From Nostoc sp. NMS7 (GTDB lineage: Bacteria > Cyanobacteriota > Cyanobacteriia > Cyanobacteriales > Nostocaceae), in contig NZ_JABXKJ010000041.1 of assembly GCF_017115085.1 (NCBI RefSeq), positions 1 to 33,405 on the forward strand: 33,405 nt of DNA. Reading direction: 5' to 3'. Positions 15,967-23,743 of the stretch are shown here, one piece after another. How positions within the stretch are numbered: the stretch's first letter is position 1; every line of letters starts with the position of its first letter. The position numbers were made by a program, and so were the translations under genes. The notes below the pieces were generated by a model, which saw only the letters and a list, made by a program, of their open reading frames with translations, was not told the origin of the DNA and did not search any database.

Positions 15967-16416
15967 ATGACTTCTACGAACGTCAATTTTTTAGAACAAA
16001 GTGTATCAAAATTTCAGAGTTTGAATATAGACGATCGCTTGACGGTTCTAGAGTTACTGTATACTGAAATTGGTGATGCAATTCCAGCGATCGCTCTCAA
16101 TGATGTGCCAAATCAAAAAAGTGCGACTTTAGTTGCACAAATTCAAAACCTACCACAGGCAGAACAGCTTTTAGCTTTGCGTCAGTTGCTAAACCCAGAT
16201 GAAGTAGGAGAAACAGCAATTCTTACTCAAGAGTATGCTTCAATGAGCGCTGACGATAAATTGGCTTTTTGGTATCAGCTCGCCCAAAATTTAAAAACTT
16301 CAATCATCGCTGTACCAAATGATTATATACCTTCTGAAGAAGCTACAGAAGTAATAGATTTACTTCACACACCGAACATTGAGGATTTAGTGACTTTCTT
16401 CAAGCGGGTGCTGTAA
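15967..16416 (+). CDS. Divergent helical carotenoid protein-like protein
   Basis: This 149-residue protein has the same fold pattern as its neighbour at 14649: FQSLNIDDRLTVLELLYTEIG, then DDKLAFWYQLAQNLK, IIAVPNDYIPSEEA and VTFFKRVL. Y32 and W102 (in FWY) are kept. The position of OCP W41 is E29, the AAPG loop is replaced by PAIALND, and the arginine equivalent to OCP R155 is K146. It also ends right after that helix. It may bind carotenoid differently or not at all. The start is the ATG at 15967, with GAGG upstream. It probably arose by tandem duplication, but the 826-base gap argues for separate transcription. Confidence 0.82.
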   Translation: MTSTNVNFLEQSVSKFQSLNIDDRLTVLELLYTEIGDAIPAIALNDVPNQKSATLVAQIQNLPQAEQLLALRQLLNPDEVGETAILTQEYASMSADDKLAFWYQLAQNLKTSIIAVPNDYIPSEEATEVIDLLHTPNIEDLVTFFKRVL

Positions 16417-16507
16417 GAGTTTTGAATCAAGAATCGCAGGTGGGGCTATGCCTCACCTTTATTTTTACAGTAATAGGACTTATACCCTTTCACTTTAAAT
16501 ACGTTGG

Positions 16508-16751
16508 TAGGGGCACAGCAATGCTCATTGGTGTCAACTTAAGCTAGAAATAGCTTAACTGTTGGCTGACTCACCCGCCTGGAACTAAAGTTCTTTGGCT
16601 TTTAGCTAAAGTCTACTTTAGTAGACTAAAGATTTTTCGGATTATTTAGTCATCTTTAGATGACTTTCGCTAAAAGCCAAGGAACTTCAGTTCCTTGTGG
16701 GACATGGGTTTTACGTTAAGTTGACACGCATGAGCTTTTTCTGTGCCCCTA
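16508..16751. repeat. Palindrome-cassette element B with transposon-like ends
   Basis: This 244-base inverted-repeat element has outer ends TAGGGGCACAG and CTGTGCCCCTA and subterminal arms GTGTCAACTTAA / TTAAGTTGACAC. The core holds palindromes GAACTAAAGTTC (16582-16593), AGTCTACT/AGTAGACT (16610-16627), AGTCATCT/AGATGACT (16648-16665) and GAACTTCAGTTC (16682-16693). Read in reverse, the core is homologous to element A at 14125-14293. The outer ends instead match the element at 23744-23961. It is non-coding and lies between convergent genes. Confidence 0.8.
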
Positions 16752-16924
16752 CGATAAATCTATATGTATCAGGCTTTGTGTGAATTGGTATAACAGCTTA
16801 CAACTTGAACGTTTCTAACTACAACTTCAGTTGAACTTATCACAACTTTAATTTTAAGAACTCTCCTTTGTTCCCAGCTTATCTAAACCGTATTAGTTGT
16901 TTCCCACAGTGTATTGCATCCAAA

Positions 16925-18841
16925 CTAATTTTCTCTAATTACTCTTTGATAGCGACCTAGCGCGATTAAAGGAAAGTATTGTTGATACAGATGATATTTG
17001 AGATAAAAATGGCAAGGGAAGCCAGTACCTGTAAAGTCCGCCTCAAACCAAGTACCATCAGGCTGTTGAGTTGCCACTAGATAGCCAATTCCCCGCTCAA
17101 TCACATCAAGCGCTAATTTACCTGTTGCTTCACCTGCTGCTATCAACCCAATTAAAGCCCAAGCAGTTTGAGATGCAGTACTATTTCCTTGTCCTTTGAG
17201 ACTAGGATCGTTGTAGCTGCGGCAAGTCTCACCCCAACCCCCATCTGGGTTTTGACATCCAACTAACCAAGCGGCTCCCCGTTGTATACTGAGTTTATGC
17301 CTTTGAGGATCAATTAACGCCAATGCTGAGAGGACGCCACTGGTGCCGTAGATATAATTTACACCCCAACGACCAAACCAACAGCCTTCAGTTTCTTGTT
17401 CGCGCAGAAGATAAGTAAGCGATCGCTCTAAATTATAACTATCTATTGACAGGTTACAAGCACCAAGCATTTCTACGACTCTAGCCGTAACATCTGCGGT
17501 GTTTGGATCAATCATCGCTTTCAAGTCGCCATAAGGAATCGAGTTGAGCCAATCTTGATCATTATCCAAATCGAAAGCAGCCCACCCGCCTGGTTTACAT
17601 TGCATAGATGCAATCCAGTTTAAGGCACGAGCGATCGCCGCCTGCTTAATTTTTTCATTAGGAAGTTTTGCTAAATCTAGTGCCATCACCACCACAGCCG
17701 AGTCGTCTACATCGGGATAAAAGTTATTGTCAAACTCAAATGCCCAAGCCCCTGGTTTTCCCTGACGATTTTTGACAGCCCAATCTCCGTAATCTAAAAT
17801 TTGTTTTTGCAGCAACCATTCTCCAGCCTTTACCACAGCCGGATGATCTGGTGCAAAACCAGAATCTACCAAAGCACGTATCACCCAAGCGGTATCCCAG
17901 ACGGGTGAAACACAAGGCTGTACGCGGTAGCTATTCTCTGTTTCAATGGCAAAATTATCAATTGCTTGCAAACCTCGTTCCACAATGGGGTCGCTTGAGT
18001 CATAATTTAGACAGCGCAAAGCTAGCATTGAATTCAGCATCGCCGGAATAATGCCGCCCCAGTCGCCTGTAGCTTCTTGGCGCTCTAAAATCCACTTTTC
18101 GGCGGCTTTGATGCCTTGTTCACGAAAAGGTACTAAATTCAGACTTTCTGCCAACTTGAACCCCTGATCAAGGGTGAGGAATAAATCTGTCCAATCACCA
18201 CTTTGGGGTAATTCCCACCGGACTTGATCAACACCTTCAACGTATAGCTCATCTAGGTTGATAGTTGGATCGGTGATAAAAACAGGTTTGCGATCGCATA
18301 CAATCAGCAGTGGCACAGTACTGGAACGCGCCCAGCTAGACATTTCGTAGATATTGACGGGGAAACCTTTTGGCAACAGCATCACCCAAGCTGGTAGCGA
18401 GGGAATACCGCACCAATTGTAGCAGCCAATCAAGGCTAAGTGCAACTTGGTAAAAATCCGAGTTTTGCTGATACCGCCCTGTTGGAGAATAAAAGCTTGC
18501 GCCCGAATCATCGCCGGATTGTTTGCTGGTACACCTAGCAGCCTCAGCGCCATGTAAGCTTCAACTGAAGTGCTAAGTTCTCCGCCATCACCGTAGAAAA
18601 GTTCCCAGCCACCATGCTGCCGTTGCTCTTGACGCAGATATGCTTCAACTTTATCTAAGGGTCTTCTTTGGTCTGTTCCCCAAATTTTATGCAGGAGGAC
18701 GACTTCAGCAGTTATGGTGACATTAGATTCTAACTCTCCCCACCAGTAACCTGCGGGATTTTGAAGCGAAAGCAGATATTCTTGACTAGCTGCGATCGCT
18801 GTTGCGACTTGATTGACTTTTACCCTGTCTTGTGTTTGCAT
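16925..18841 (-). CDS. shc: Squalene-hopene cyclase
   Basis: This enzyme cyclises squalene to hopene, the committed step of hopanoid synthesis, as a monotopic membrane enzyme. The 638-residue protein has the catalytic acid motif DVDD (377-380) in NNFYPDVDDSAVV. It has many QW-type repeats (QQGGISKTR, QEATGDWGG, QCKPGGWAAFDL, QETEGCWFGRWGVNY, QNPDGGWGE, QQPDGTWFE) and the WGTDQRR and GAWAFEF regions of the family. The length is normal. The start is the ATG at 18841; a TTG directly before it gives the same frame plus one residue. The glycosyltransferase gene hpnB diverges from it, 206 bases away, so the two form a small hopanoid locus. Confidence 0.97.
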   Translation of the reverse strand: MQTQDRVKVNQVATAIAASQEYLLSLQNPAGYWWGELESNVTITAEVVLLHKIWGTDQRRPLDKVEAYLRQEQRQHGGWELFYGDGGELSTSVEAYMALRLLGVPANNPAMIRAQAFILQQGGISKTRIFTKLHLALIGCYNWCGIPSLPAWVMLLPKGFPVNIYEMSSWARSSTVPLLIVCDRKPVFITDPTINLDELYVEGVDQVRWELPQSGDWTDLFLTLDQGFKLAESLNLVPFREQGIKAAEKWILERQEATGDWGGIIPAMLNSMLALRCLNYDSSDPIVERGLQAIDNFAIETENSYRVQPCVSPVWDTAWVIRALVDSGFAPDHPAVVKAGEWLLQKQILDYGDWAVKNRQGKPGAWAFEFDNNFYPDVDDSAVVVMALDLAKLPNEKIKQAAIARALNWIASMQCKPGGWAAFDLDNDQDWLNSIPYGDLKAMIDPNTADVTARVVEMLGACNLSIDSYNLERSLTYLLREQETEGCWFGRWGVNYIYGTSGVLSALALIDPQRHKLSIQRGAAWLVGCQNPDGGWGETCRSYNDPSLKGQGNSTASQTAWALIGLIAAGEATGKLALDVIERGIGYLVATQQPDGTWFEADFTGTGFPCHFYLKYHLYQQYFPLIALGRYQRVIREN

Positions 18842-19047
18842 CAAATACTATTTAACCTCAACACCCACTTATAAACACGGTAATACAATGAGTGAAAAAA
18901 ATTTTTTACTCAATCAGTAGACATAGTATTCTGTCTGAGTTACTGAAAATTTGCAATAGGTCAGCCCCCTTCGTAGGAATTAAAAATTAAATTCTTTTAT
19001 TTTGAATTTTGAATGCGTGAATTTTGAATTGGAGCAAAGCGACGGTC

Positions 19048-20322
19048 ATGGGTGTAATTGTATTAGGATTGATGCTCTTATCCTTAACAATTTGGTTGGG
19101 GTTACTGTGTTTTCGGGGGCAGTTTTGGCGGACAGACCAGCAACTAGAGGTTACAGAAACTCAGCTAAAATCGTTACCTGTGGTTTGTGCGGTGGTTCCA
19201 GCCCGTAACGAAGCCGATTTGATATCAACTAGCTTGCGATCGCTCCTACTTCAAGACTATCCTGGTTCTTTCAACGTCTTTTTGGTAGACGATCGCAGCA
19301 CAGACCGGACAGCAAATTTTGCCGAAGGAGTTGCACACGCTGTAGGTAAACCTCAGCAATTGCATATTATCACGGGCGAAACATTGCCTCCTGGTTGGTC
19401 GGGCAAACTTTGGGCAGTTGAGCAAGGTATAAACAGTGCGAGTTTATTTGCACCTGACTATTATTTGCTGACTGACGCAGATATCGAACATGATCCTGGT
19501 AATCTTCGCCGACTCGTTGCTAAAGCTGTGCAGGAAGATTTAGACATGGTTTCTGTAATGGTGCGACTTAGATGTGAAAGCTTTTGGGAAAAACTTTTGA
19601 TTCCAGCTTTCGTCTTTTTCTTCCAAAAACTCTATCCCTTTCGTTGGGTGAATAATCCCAACAATTCCACAGCCGCCGCCGCAGGGGGATCTATTCTGAT
19701 CGCCCGTGAAGCTTTAGAGCGAATCGGGGGTATTCAAGTCATTCGCCAAGCTTTAATTGATGATTGCGCTCTTGCTCAGGCTGTTAAGACGAGTGGGGGA
19801 CAATGGGGACAAGGGGGACAAAGGGGACAAGGAAGAATTATTCAACAAGTATCTCCCTTGTCTCTCCCCTCCCCCTTGTCTCCCCCTTCCTCTTCATCAT
19901 CGGGGCGTATCTGGCTAGGATTGAGTACTTTAACTTGCAGTTTGCGTCCCTATGATTCGCTGGCGACGATTTGGGATATGGTTGCCCGTAGTGCCTATAC
20001 TCAACTGAATTATTCTCCATTACTACTATTGGGAACTTTGGTAGGAATGCCTCTGATTTATCTAGTTCCGCCGATGGGTGTGATTTTGGGTTTAGTTTGG
20101 AGTAATTGGGCGATCGCACTTACGGGTTTATTCGGATGGCTGTTAATGGCTTTCGCTTACTACCCGACAATCCGCTTTTATAAATGTTCTCTTTGGTTAG
20201 CTTTTAGCTTACCTGCGATCGCTTTTCTCTATACCCTGATGACTCTAGACTCAGCACTACGTCACTGGCAAGGGCGCGGCGGCGCTTGGAAAGGAAGAGT
20301 TTATCCCGTAAAATCCAAATAA
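19048..20322 (+). CDS. hpnB: HpnB-type family 2 glycosyltransferase with a repeat-derived insert
   Basis: This membrane glycosyltransferase belongs to the hopanoid-associated HpnB type (424 residues from the ATG at 19048). It has an N-terminal membrane span (about 1-22), a GT2 domain with VVPARNEADLI, VDDRSTD and the metal-binding LTDADIEH, and C-terminal spans at about 320-390. Residues of about 249-285 are a low-complexity tract (GGQWGQGGQRGQG and PLSLPSPLSPPSSSSS) encoded by a simple repeat and not expected in the family. The frame stays open through it. The Shine-Dalgarno-like GGAG is part of a dispersed repeat and is 13 bases from the ATG; a TTG at 19024 inside that repeat is an alternative start. 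It is divergent from shc. Confidence 0.87.
   Translation: MGVIVLGLMLLSLTIWLGLLCFRGQFWRTDQQLEVTETQLKSLPVVCAVVPARNEADLISTSLRSLLLQDYPGSFNVFLVDDRSTDRTANFAEGVAHAVGKPQQLHIITGETLPPGWSGKLWAVEQGINSASLFAPDYYLLTDADIEHDPGNLRRLVAKAVQEDLDMVSVMVRLRCESFWEKLLIPAFVFFFQKLYPFRWVNNPNNSTAAAAGGSILIAREALERIGGIQVIRQALIDDCALAQAVKTSGGQWGQGGQRGQGRIIQQVSPLSLPSPLSPPSSSSSGRIWLGLSTLTCSLRPYDSLATIWDMVARSAYTQLNYSPLLLLGTLVGMPLIYLVPPMGVILGLVWSNWAIALTGLFGWLLMAFAYYPTIRFYKCSLWLAFSLPAIAFLYTLMTLDSALRHWQGRGGAWKGRVYPVKSK
19793..19901. repeat. Simple-repeat insertion inside hpnB
   Basis: Four units of the type GGGGACAA are followed, after about 20 bases, by their complement type CCCTTGTCTCCCC. Together they form an imperfect inverted repeat of about 109 bases within the reading frame. 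The same C-rich unit occurs at 27721-27850, inside another gene, and shortened at about 22866-22890 between genes. Confidence 0.75.
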
Positions 20323-20441
20323 GCCAAAAGTGGTTAGTTAAAATAGTTATCAAAACAGACAATCAATCCAAACTCTAGAATCCGTCCTCCAAACTTTAAT
20401 CATTAGTGAAAAATCCCAGTTATCAAAGGTGAAAAACAGCT

Positions 20442-20966
20442 ATGGTGTTAGATGAAGTTCAAATGGATATTGATTTTAAGCAATTTTCAGATTATTTAGA
20501 CTATTATTCATCAATTGTAGAATGGACAAAACCTTTATCTAATTTTATTGATATTTATTACAACTTTACTAAAATTAAAAACTTCAACGCTAAACACTTA
20601 GCTAAGTTTGCTAAAACTTTGTTAGATTACCAAGGTAATCCAATTGTTAAGGAAGACAATATTAAATGTCTAAGTTTAGCTAGAGATTTTGCACTTAGCA
20701 CTGACCCAAATAAAAGACAGACATATTTGTGTACAGTTGAGCAAAAGAGAACTTTTTTTGATAATGAAGATGAAATAACTATTATAGGAAAAGTAAAATT
20801 GATTTGCATTTCTGATAATTATTTACAGTCAGTAGGTCTATATGAAGAACAAGATTACAAAGACTATTTGGCAGATCGAAGTTCTGAAGTATTATATTAT
20901 AAGTTTTGTCAGGCAGAACTTGTAGGGCAAAGTGACAGATTAATTCAATATGAATTAATCAAATAA
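20442..20966 (+). CDS. Orphan AT-rich gene of unknown function
   Basis: This 174-residue protein is rich in D, Y, K and I. I see no known domain, signal peptide or membrane span. It has aromatic segments near the N-terminus (FSDYLDYYSSIVEW, FIDIYYNFTKIKNF) and a helical, charged C-terminal half. The codons are markedly more AT-rich than those of shc, hpnB and the redox genes nearby, suggesting transfer from elsewhere. AAAGGTG lies upstream of the ATG. Its 3' end abuts the point where the opposite-strand HNH nuclease gene is cut off, so its arrival may have broken that gene. Confidence 0.6.
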   Translation: MVLDEVQMDIDFKQFSDYLDYYSSIVEWTKPLSNFIDIYYNFTKIKNFNAKHLAKFAKTLLDYQGNPIVKEDNIKCLSLARDFALSTDPNKRQTYLCTVEQKRTFFDNEDEITIIGKVKLICISDNYLQSVGLYEEQDYKDYLADRSSEVLYYKFCQAELVGQSDRLIQYELIK

Positions 20967-21052
20967 TTATGGATTCGGCAATATTCACAGTGTGCTGAAG
21001 CTCTCTGGGTGACTAACCTACGGAGTTCCACAGAAATCGAATTAGAAGTCAT
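20967..21052 (-). pseudogene. Truncated HNH endonuclease (N-terminal fragment)
   Basis: An ATG at 21052, one base after the stop of the antitoxin-like gene, opens a frame reading MTSNSISVELRRLVTQRASA and HCEYCRIH. This is the typical N-terminus of cyanobacterial HNH nucleases, with the first zinc-finger-like CxxC pair. About 28 residues are recognisable. The frame then runs into the 3' end of the orphan gene on the other strand and stops at 20945. The catalytic HNH part is missing. The TAATATG junction shows that it was once translationally coupled to the upstream gene. Confidence 0.72.
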
Positions 21053-21053
21053 A

Positions 21054-21434
21054 TTAGCTGATTGCAGAATAAGCTCGTGCTTTTAATAAAATCATCATTT
21101 GCTCTAGCTGCTCGTAAACATTTAATTCTGCTAATTCCATTTGACTGAGTGTTGCAGAGCGATTTTTTTCCAGTAATTCTTGTAGGCGTGTTTGAGATTG
21201 AAATGAAACTTTAAAATTAATAATTTCTTCTAGTTTTGCCCCCTTAATTAAAAAATCAATAACTTCTTGATAAACTGCTGGAATATTTGTAGTCTCAGGA
21301 TTGACTGTTGGCTGAATAGTTATTGGTAGATTTACAACGTCTAGTAATCGCCAAAGCAAATCGGGTAAGCGATTTTGCAGAGGTTCTAAACGTTGAGCTA
21401 GTTCATCGGGAATTTGAATGGTGAATTCTGCCAT
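21054..21434 (-). CDS. Antitoxin-like partner protein of an HNH nuclease
   Basis: This 126-residue protein begins MAEFTIQIPDELAQRLEPLQ, a pattern like the short N-terminal strand and helix of ribbon-helix-helix antitoxins. A helical region follows, ending with LNVYEQLEQMMILLKARAYS. I recognise it as one of many paralogues in Nostoc-type genomes that sit directly before a small HNH nuclease or PIN gene. Here the partner gene is truncated. Whether these pairs are true toxin-antitoxin modules is inference. The gene is intact and could now be an orphan. Confidence 0.68.
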   Translation of the reverse strand: MAEFTIQIPDELAQRLEPLQNRLPDLLWRLLDVVNLPITIQPTVNPETTNIPAVYQEVIDFLIKGAKLEEIINFKVSFQSQTRLQELLEKNRSATLSQMELAELNVYEQLEQMMILLKARAYSAIS

Positions 21435-21687
21435 TGGTGCTTTTGTTGCGATTTTGCACTTTTAAGAATATGGATTGTATCACAATTATAGCTTTCAAAC
21501 CTACCTCTGCATCAGATGCTATTGCTTTGATACGGGCATCACATCCCAATACTTAGCGGCACGTAGAATTTTTTGGATCACCCGCCTTATATTTCACCAG
21601 TGATTTGTCCTTCTCAAATACAGTGTCCAAATTTAAGGCGCGAAAGCTAAAATGAAAGTAAGTCGAAAGTGGTTGATTAAAAGAATT

Positions 21688-21924
21688 ATGACAACCGCAA
21701 CACCAACAGATAATCCTGTTATTGTCCCCAAAAAGCTGCCTTTTCTGGAGTCAATTTGTTGGCAGACGGCCGATGTCTATCGGTTTACTCCAGAACAAAT
21801 GCTAAGTCGCTACGAGCGTGGTTGGCAATATCACAACCTATTTAATAATCTTGAGGGTGAAGAACTCCATTTTCTTCAGGAACTCGCCAGACAGTATAAA
21901 TCCTGGTTGCAAGTTTGTTTATAA
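21688..21924 (+). CDS. Small conserved-looking cyanobacterial protein
   Basis: From the ATG at 21688 this is a 78-residue protein with the stretch VPKKLPFLESICWQTADVYR and then FTPEQMLSRYERGWQYHNLFNNL. I recall similar short proteins in Nostocales, always of unknown function. An earlier in-frame ATG at 21652 adds twelve basic residues and has AAGGCG about ten bases upstream, so the start is uncertain. There is no membrane span or cysteine cluster. It is not obviously linked to either neighbour. Confidence 0.6.
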   Translation: MTTATPTDNPVIVPKKLPFLESICWQTADVYRFTPEQMLSRYERGWQYHNLFNNLEGEELHFLQELARQYKSWLQVCL

Positions 21925-21961
21925 CCTTCAGATTTGAACACCATATCATGCCCAATGCCCA

Positions 21962-22033
21962 ATACTTCTCTACGAGAGGCTACGCCAATGACTTCTCTAC
22001 GAGATGCTGTTTGCGTTCGCTCAGTACAAGTGC
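21962..22033. repeat. Dispersed GC-rich repeat
   Basis: Two partly tandem units of ACTTCTCTACGAGA followed by GGCTACGCCAATG or TGCTG end with CGTTCGCTCAGTACAAGT. This is the same family as at about 15580-15665 and, reversed, at 6350-6402. It lies at the 3' end of rexT, just past its stop codon. Confidence 0.6.
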
Positions 22034-22042
22034 CCAATGCCC

Positions 22043-22393
22043 CTAAATCATTGAAGCTATTTGTTTAGTAGTGGCGGGTTCAACAGGCAATGGTCGAGCG
22101 GCTTTCAATACCGCATCCAGCAACCCTGGAAACAGCACCTCTAAATCTTCACGCCGCAGGATGTTAATGTGATGTGTCCCTTCTTTGCGTGTCAAGACTA
22201 TCCCGGACTGCCGCAAAATCTTGAAGTGATTGGACATCGTAGACTTAGCGATCGCAAAATCAAACCTCGCACAGCATTGTTCCCCCTCAGTCGCCAGCAG
22301 CCGCACAATCTCCAGCCGCACTGGGTCGCCCAATGCATACAGCACTCCCGGTAAAGAAATATTTTTTCGATCTGGATGATAAAGAAATCTCAT
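22043..22393 (-). CDS. rexT: Redox-sensing ArsR-family repressor RexT
   Basis: This 116-residue winged-helix ArsR protein has a recognition helix region AKSTMSNHFKILRQSGIV and a wing with RKEGTHHINIL. Two adjacent cysteines fall at positions 40 and 41 (GEQCCARF). In Anabaena PCC 7120, RexT represses trxA2 and is released when hydrogen peroxide forms a vicinal disulfide at Cys40-Cys41. Both the residue positions and the divergent thioredoxin gene match. There are no metal-binding CxC motifs of classic ArsR type. The start ATG is 82 bases from the trxA2 start, and a palindromic operator candidate lies between them. Confidence 0.92.
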   Translation of the reverse strand: MRFLYHPDRKNISLPGVLYALGDPVRLEIVRLLATEGEQCCARFDFAIAKSTMSNHFKILRQSGIVLTRKEGTHHINILRREDLEVLFPGLLDAVLKAARPLPVEPATTKQIASMI

Positions 22394-22430
22394 AGTTGCA
22401 TTATCTCACCAAGTGGCATATATTTTTATT

Positions 22431-22447
22431 ATTCGATATTATCGAAT
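22431..22447. promoter_or_regulatory. Putative RexT operator
   Basis: ATTCGATA (22431-22438) and TATCGAAT (22440-22447) form a perfect 8-base inverted repeat around a central T. It lies between the divergent rexT and trxA2 genes, 27 bases before the trxA2 ATG. Its symmetry and place suit a dimeric ArsR-type repressor. That RexT binds here is inference. Confidence 0.65.
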
Positions 22448-22474
22448 TATAGAATTAATTAGGAAGGCAATTTT

Positions 22475-22798
22475 ATGTCATCCATTACAAATGTCACAGA
22501 AGCCACATTCAAACAAGAAGTGTTAGAAAGTGAGATTCCGGTCTTAGTAGACTTTTGGGCACCGTGGTGCGGCCCTTGCCGGATGGTGGGCCCAGTCGTC
22601 GATGAAGTTGCTGTTGAATACGAAGGACAGGTGAAATTTGTGAAGCTGAACACAGATCAAAATCCGACTGTCGCCAGCCACTATGGAATTCGTAGCATTC
22701 CGACGCTGATGGTTTTTAAGGGAGGTCGGCAGGTCGATACTGTCGTTGGGGCAGTCCCAAAAACCACCTTGAATAAGACCTTAGCACACCATCTTTAA
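22475..22798 (+). CDS. trxA2: Thioredoxin TrxA2
   Basis: This 107-residue m-type-like thioredoxin has the active site WCGPC at 31-35, within [15 protein letters not shown], and the cis-proline loop SIPTLMVF. It reduces disulfides of target proteins and peroxidases in the cytoplasm. AGGAAGG lies upstream of the ATG. It is divergent from rexT with a palindromic site between them, as known for trxA2 of Anabaena PCC 7120, which is induced by peroxide. It is followed by a palindromic repeat and then the SDR gene on the same strand. Confidence 0.93.
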   Translation: MSSITNVTEATFKQEVLESEIPVLVDFWAPWCGPCRMVGPVVDEVAVEYEGQVKFVKLNTDQNPTVASHYGIRSIPTLMVFKGGRQVDTVVGAVPKTTLNKTLAHHL

Positions 22799-22806
22799 TT
22801 TAAGGG

Positions 22807-22830
22807 AGAGACGCGATTAATCGCGTCTCT
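22807..22830. repeat. Perfect 24-base palindrome of a dispersed family
   Basis: A perfect inverted repeat (arm AGAGACGCGATT) starts 8 bases past the trxA2 stop. It is the same family as at 6561-6587, 10639-10662, 26254-26273 and 26290-26309. It could act as a transcription end, but no T run follows. A short C-rich simple-repeat remnant lies at about 22866-22890. Confidence 0.7.
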
Positions 22831-22928
22831 ACTGGGGAGTGGGGAAGGACTTTTTCAATAATTCTTCTTTGTCCCCCTTCTCCCCCAGTCCCAGAGCATT
22901 CTGTTTCAATTAAGGGGGAAAGAGCGAA

Positions 22929-23723
22929 ATGGACTTGAAATTACATGGTAAATCCGCGCTGGTGAGTGGCTCAACCGCAGGTATTGGTTTGGCGATCGCC
23001 CAAGGGCTAGCTCAAGAAGGTGCATCAGTGATTGTCAACGGTCGGTCCCAAGAACGAGTTGCCCAAGCGATCGCTAAAATTAAGCAAAGTACACCGGAGG
23101 CGAAAGTTTCTGGTGTAGTTGCTGACGCAGGCACTGCATCAGGGGTAGAGCAACTCGTTCAAAAAGTTCCTCACGTTGATATTCTCATCAACAATGTCGG
23201 TATTTATGAGCCAAAAACGTTTTTTGATATTACTGATGAAGACTGGTTAAAGATATTTGAGGTTAACGTCCTCAGTGGAGTCCGTTTGAGTCGGCAATAT
23301 CTGCAAAAGCAGCTAGAGCAAAACTGGGGACGGATAATTTTTATCTCCAGCGAATCTGCTATTCAGATCCCAGTGGAAATGATTCACTACGGCACAACTA
23401 AGACAGCGCAACTAGCCATTGCACGAGGTCTAGCAGAAATCACAGTCGGGACTGGAGTCACGGTAAACTCTGTCTTACCAGGGCCAACCCGCTCAGAAGG
23501 AGTTGAAGATTTTATCACCAAGTTGGCGCAAGAACGCGGTATTAGTGTCGGTGAAGTTGAGGCTGAGTTTTTTCAAAATGTGCGTCCAACTTCCCTAATT
23601 AAACGTTTTGCAACTAATGAAGAAGTAGCAGCGATCGTAGTTTACCTTTCTAGTCCCGTAGCATCAGCAACTAATGGTGCAGCTTTGCGGGTAGATGGTG
23701 GCGTTATTCGATCGATTGTTTAG
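22929..23723 (+). CDS. Short-chain dehydrogenase/reductase
   Basis: This 264-residue classical SDR has the nucleotide-binding motif SGSTAGIG (13-20), INNVG (87-91), a catalytic serine near 141, and YxxxK as Y154/K158 in HYGTTKTAQ. NGRS after the second strand points to NADP. It ends with the usual VDGG segment. The substrate is unknown. A purine-rich GGGGGAAAG lies upstream of the ATG. It follows trxA2 on the same strand and precedes an Old Yellow Enzyme and a nitroreductase, so a role in handling reactive carbonyls or quinones under oxidative stress is likely but inferred. Confidence 0.9.
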   Translation: MDLKLHGKSALVSGSTAGIGLAIAQGLAQEGASVIVNGRSQERVAQAIAKIKQSTPEAKVSGVVADAGTASGVEQLVQKVPHVDILINNVGIYEPKTFFDITDEDWLKIFEVNVLSGVRLSRQYLQKQLEQNWGRIIFISSESAIQIPVEMIHYGTTKTAQLAIARGLAEITVGTGVTVNSVLPGPTRSEGVEDFITKLAQERGISVGEVEAEFFQNVRPTSLIKRFATNEEVAAIVVYLSSPVASATNGAALRVDGGVIRSIV

Positions 23724-23743
23724 TATTTGAACCATATCTGTTA

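Noticed and set aside
21453..21640. Possible gene fragment on the minus strand (short peptide ILRAAKYWDVMP)
   Set aside because: Only a dozen residues look protein-like, in no consistent frame with a recognisable family.
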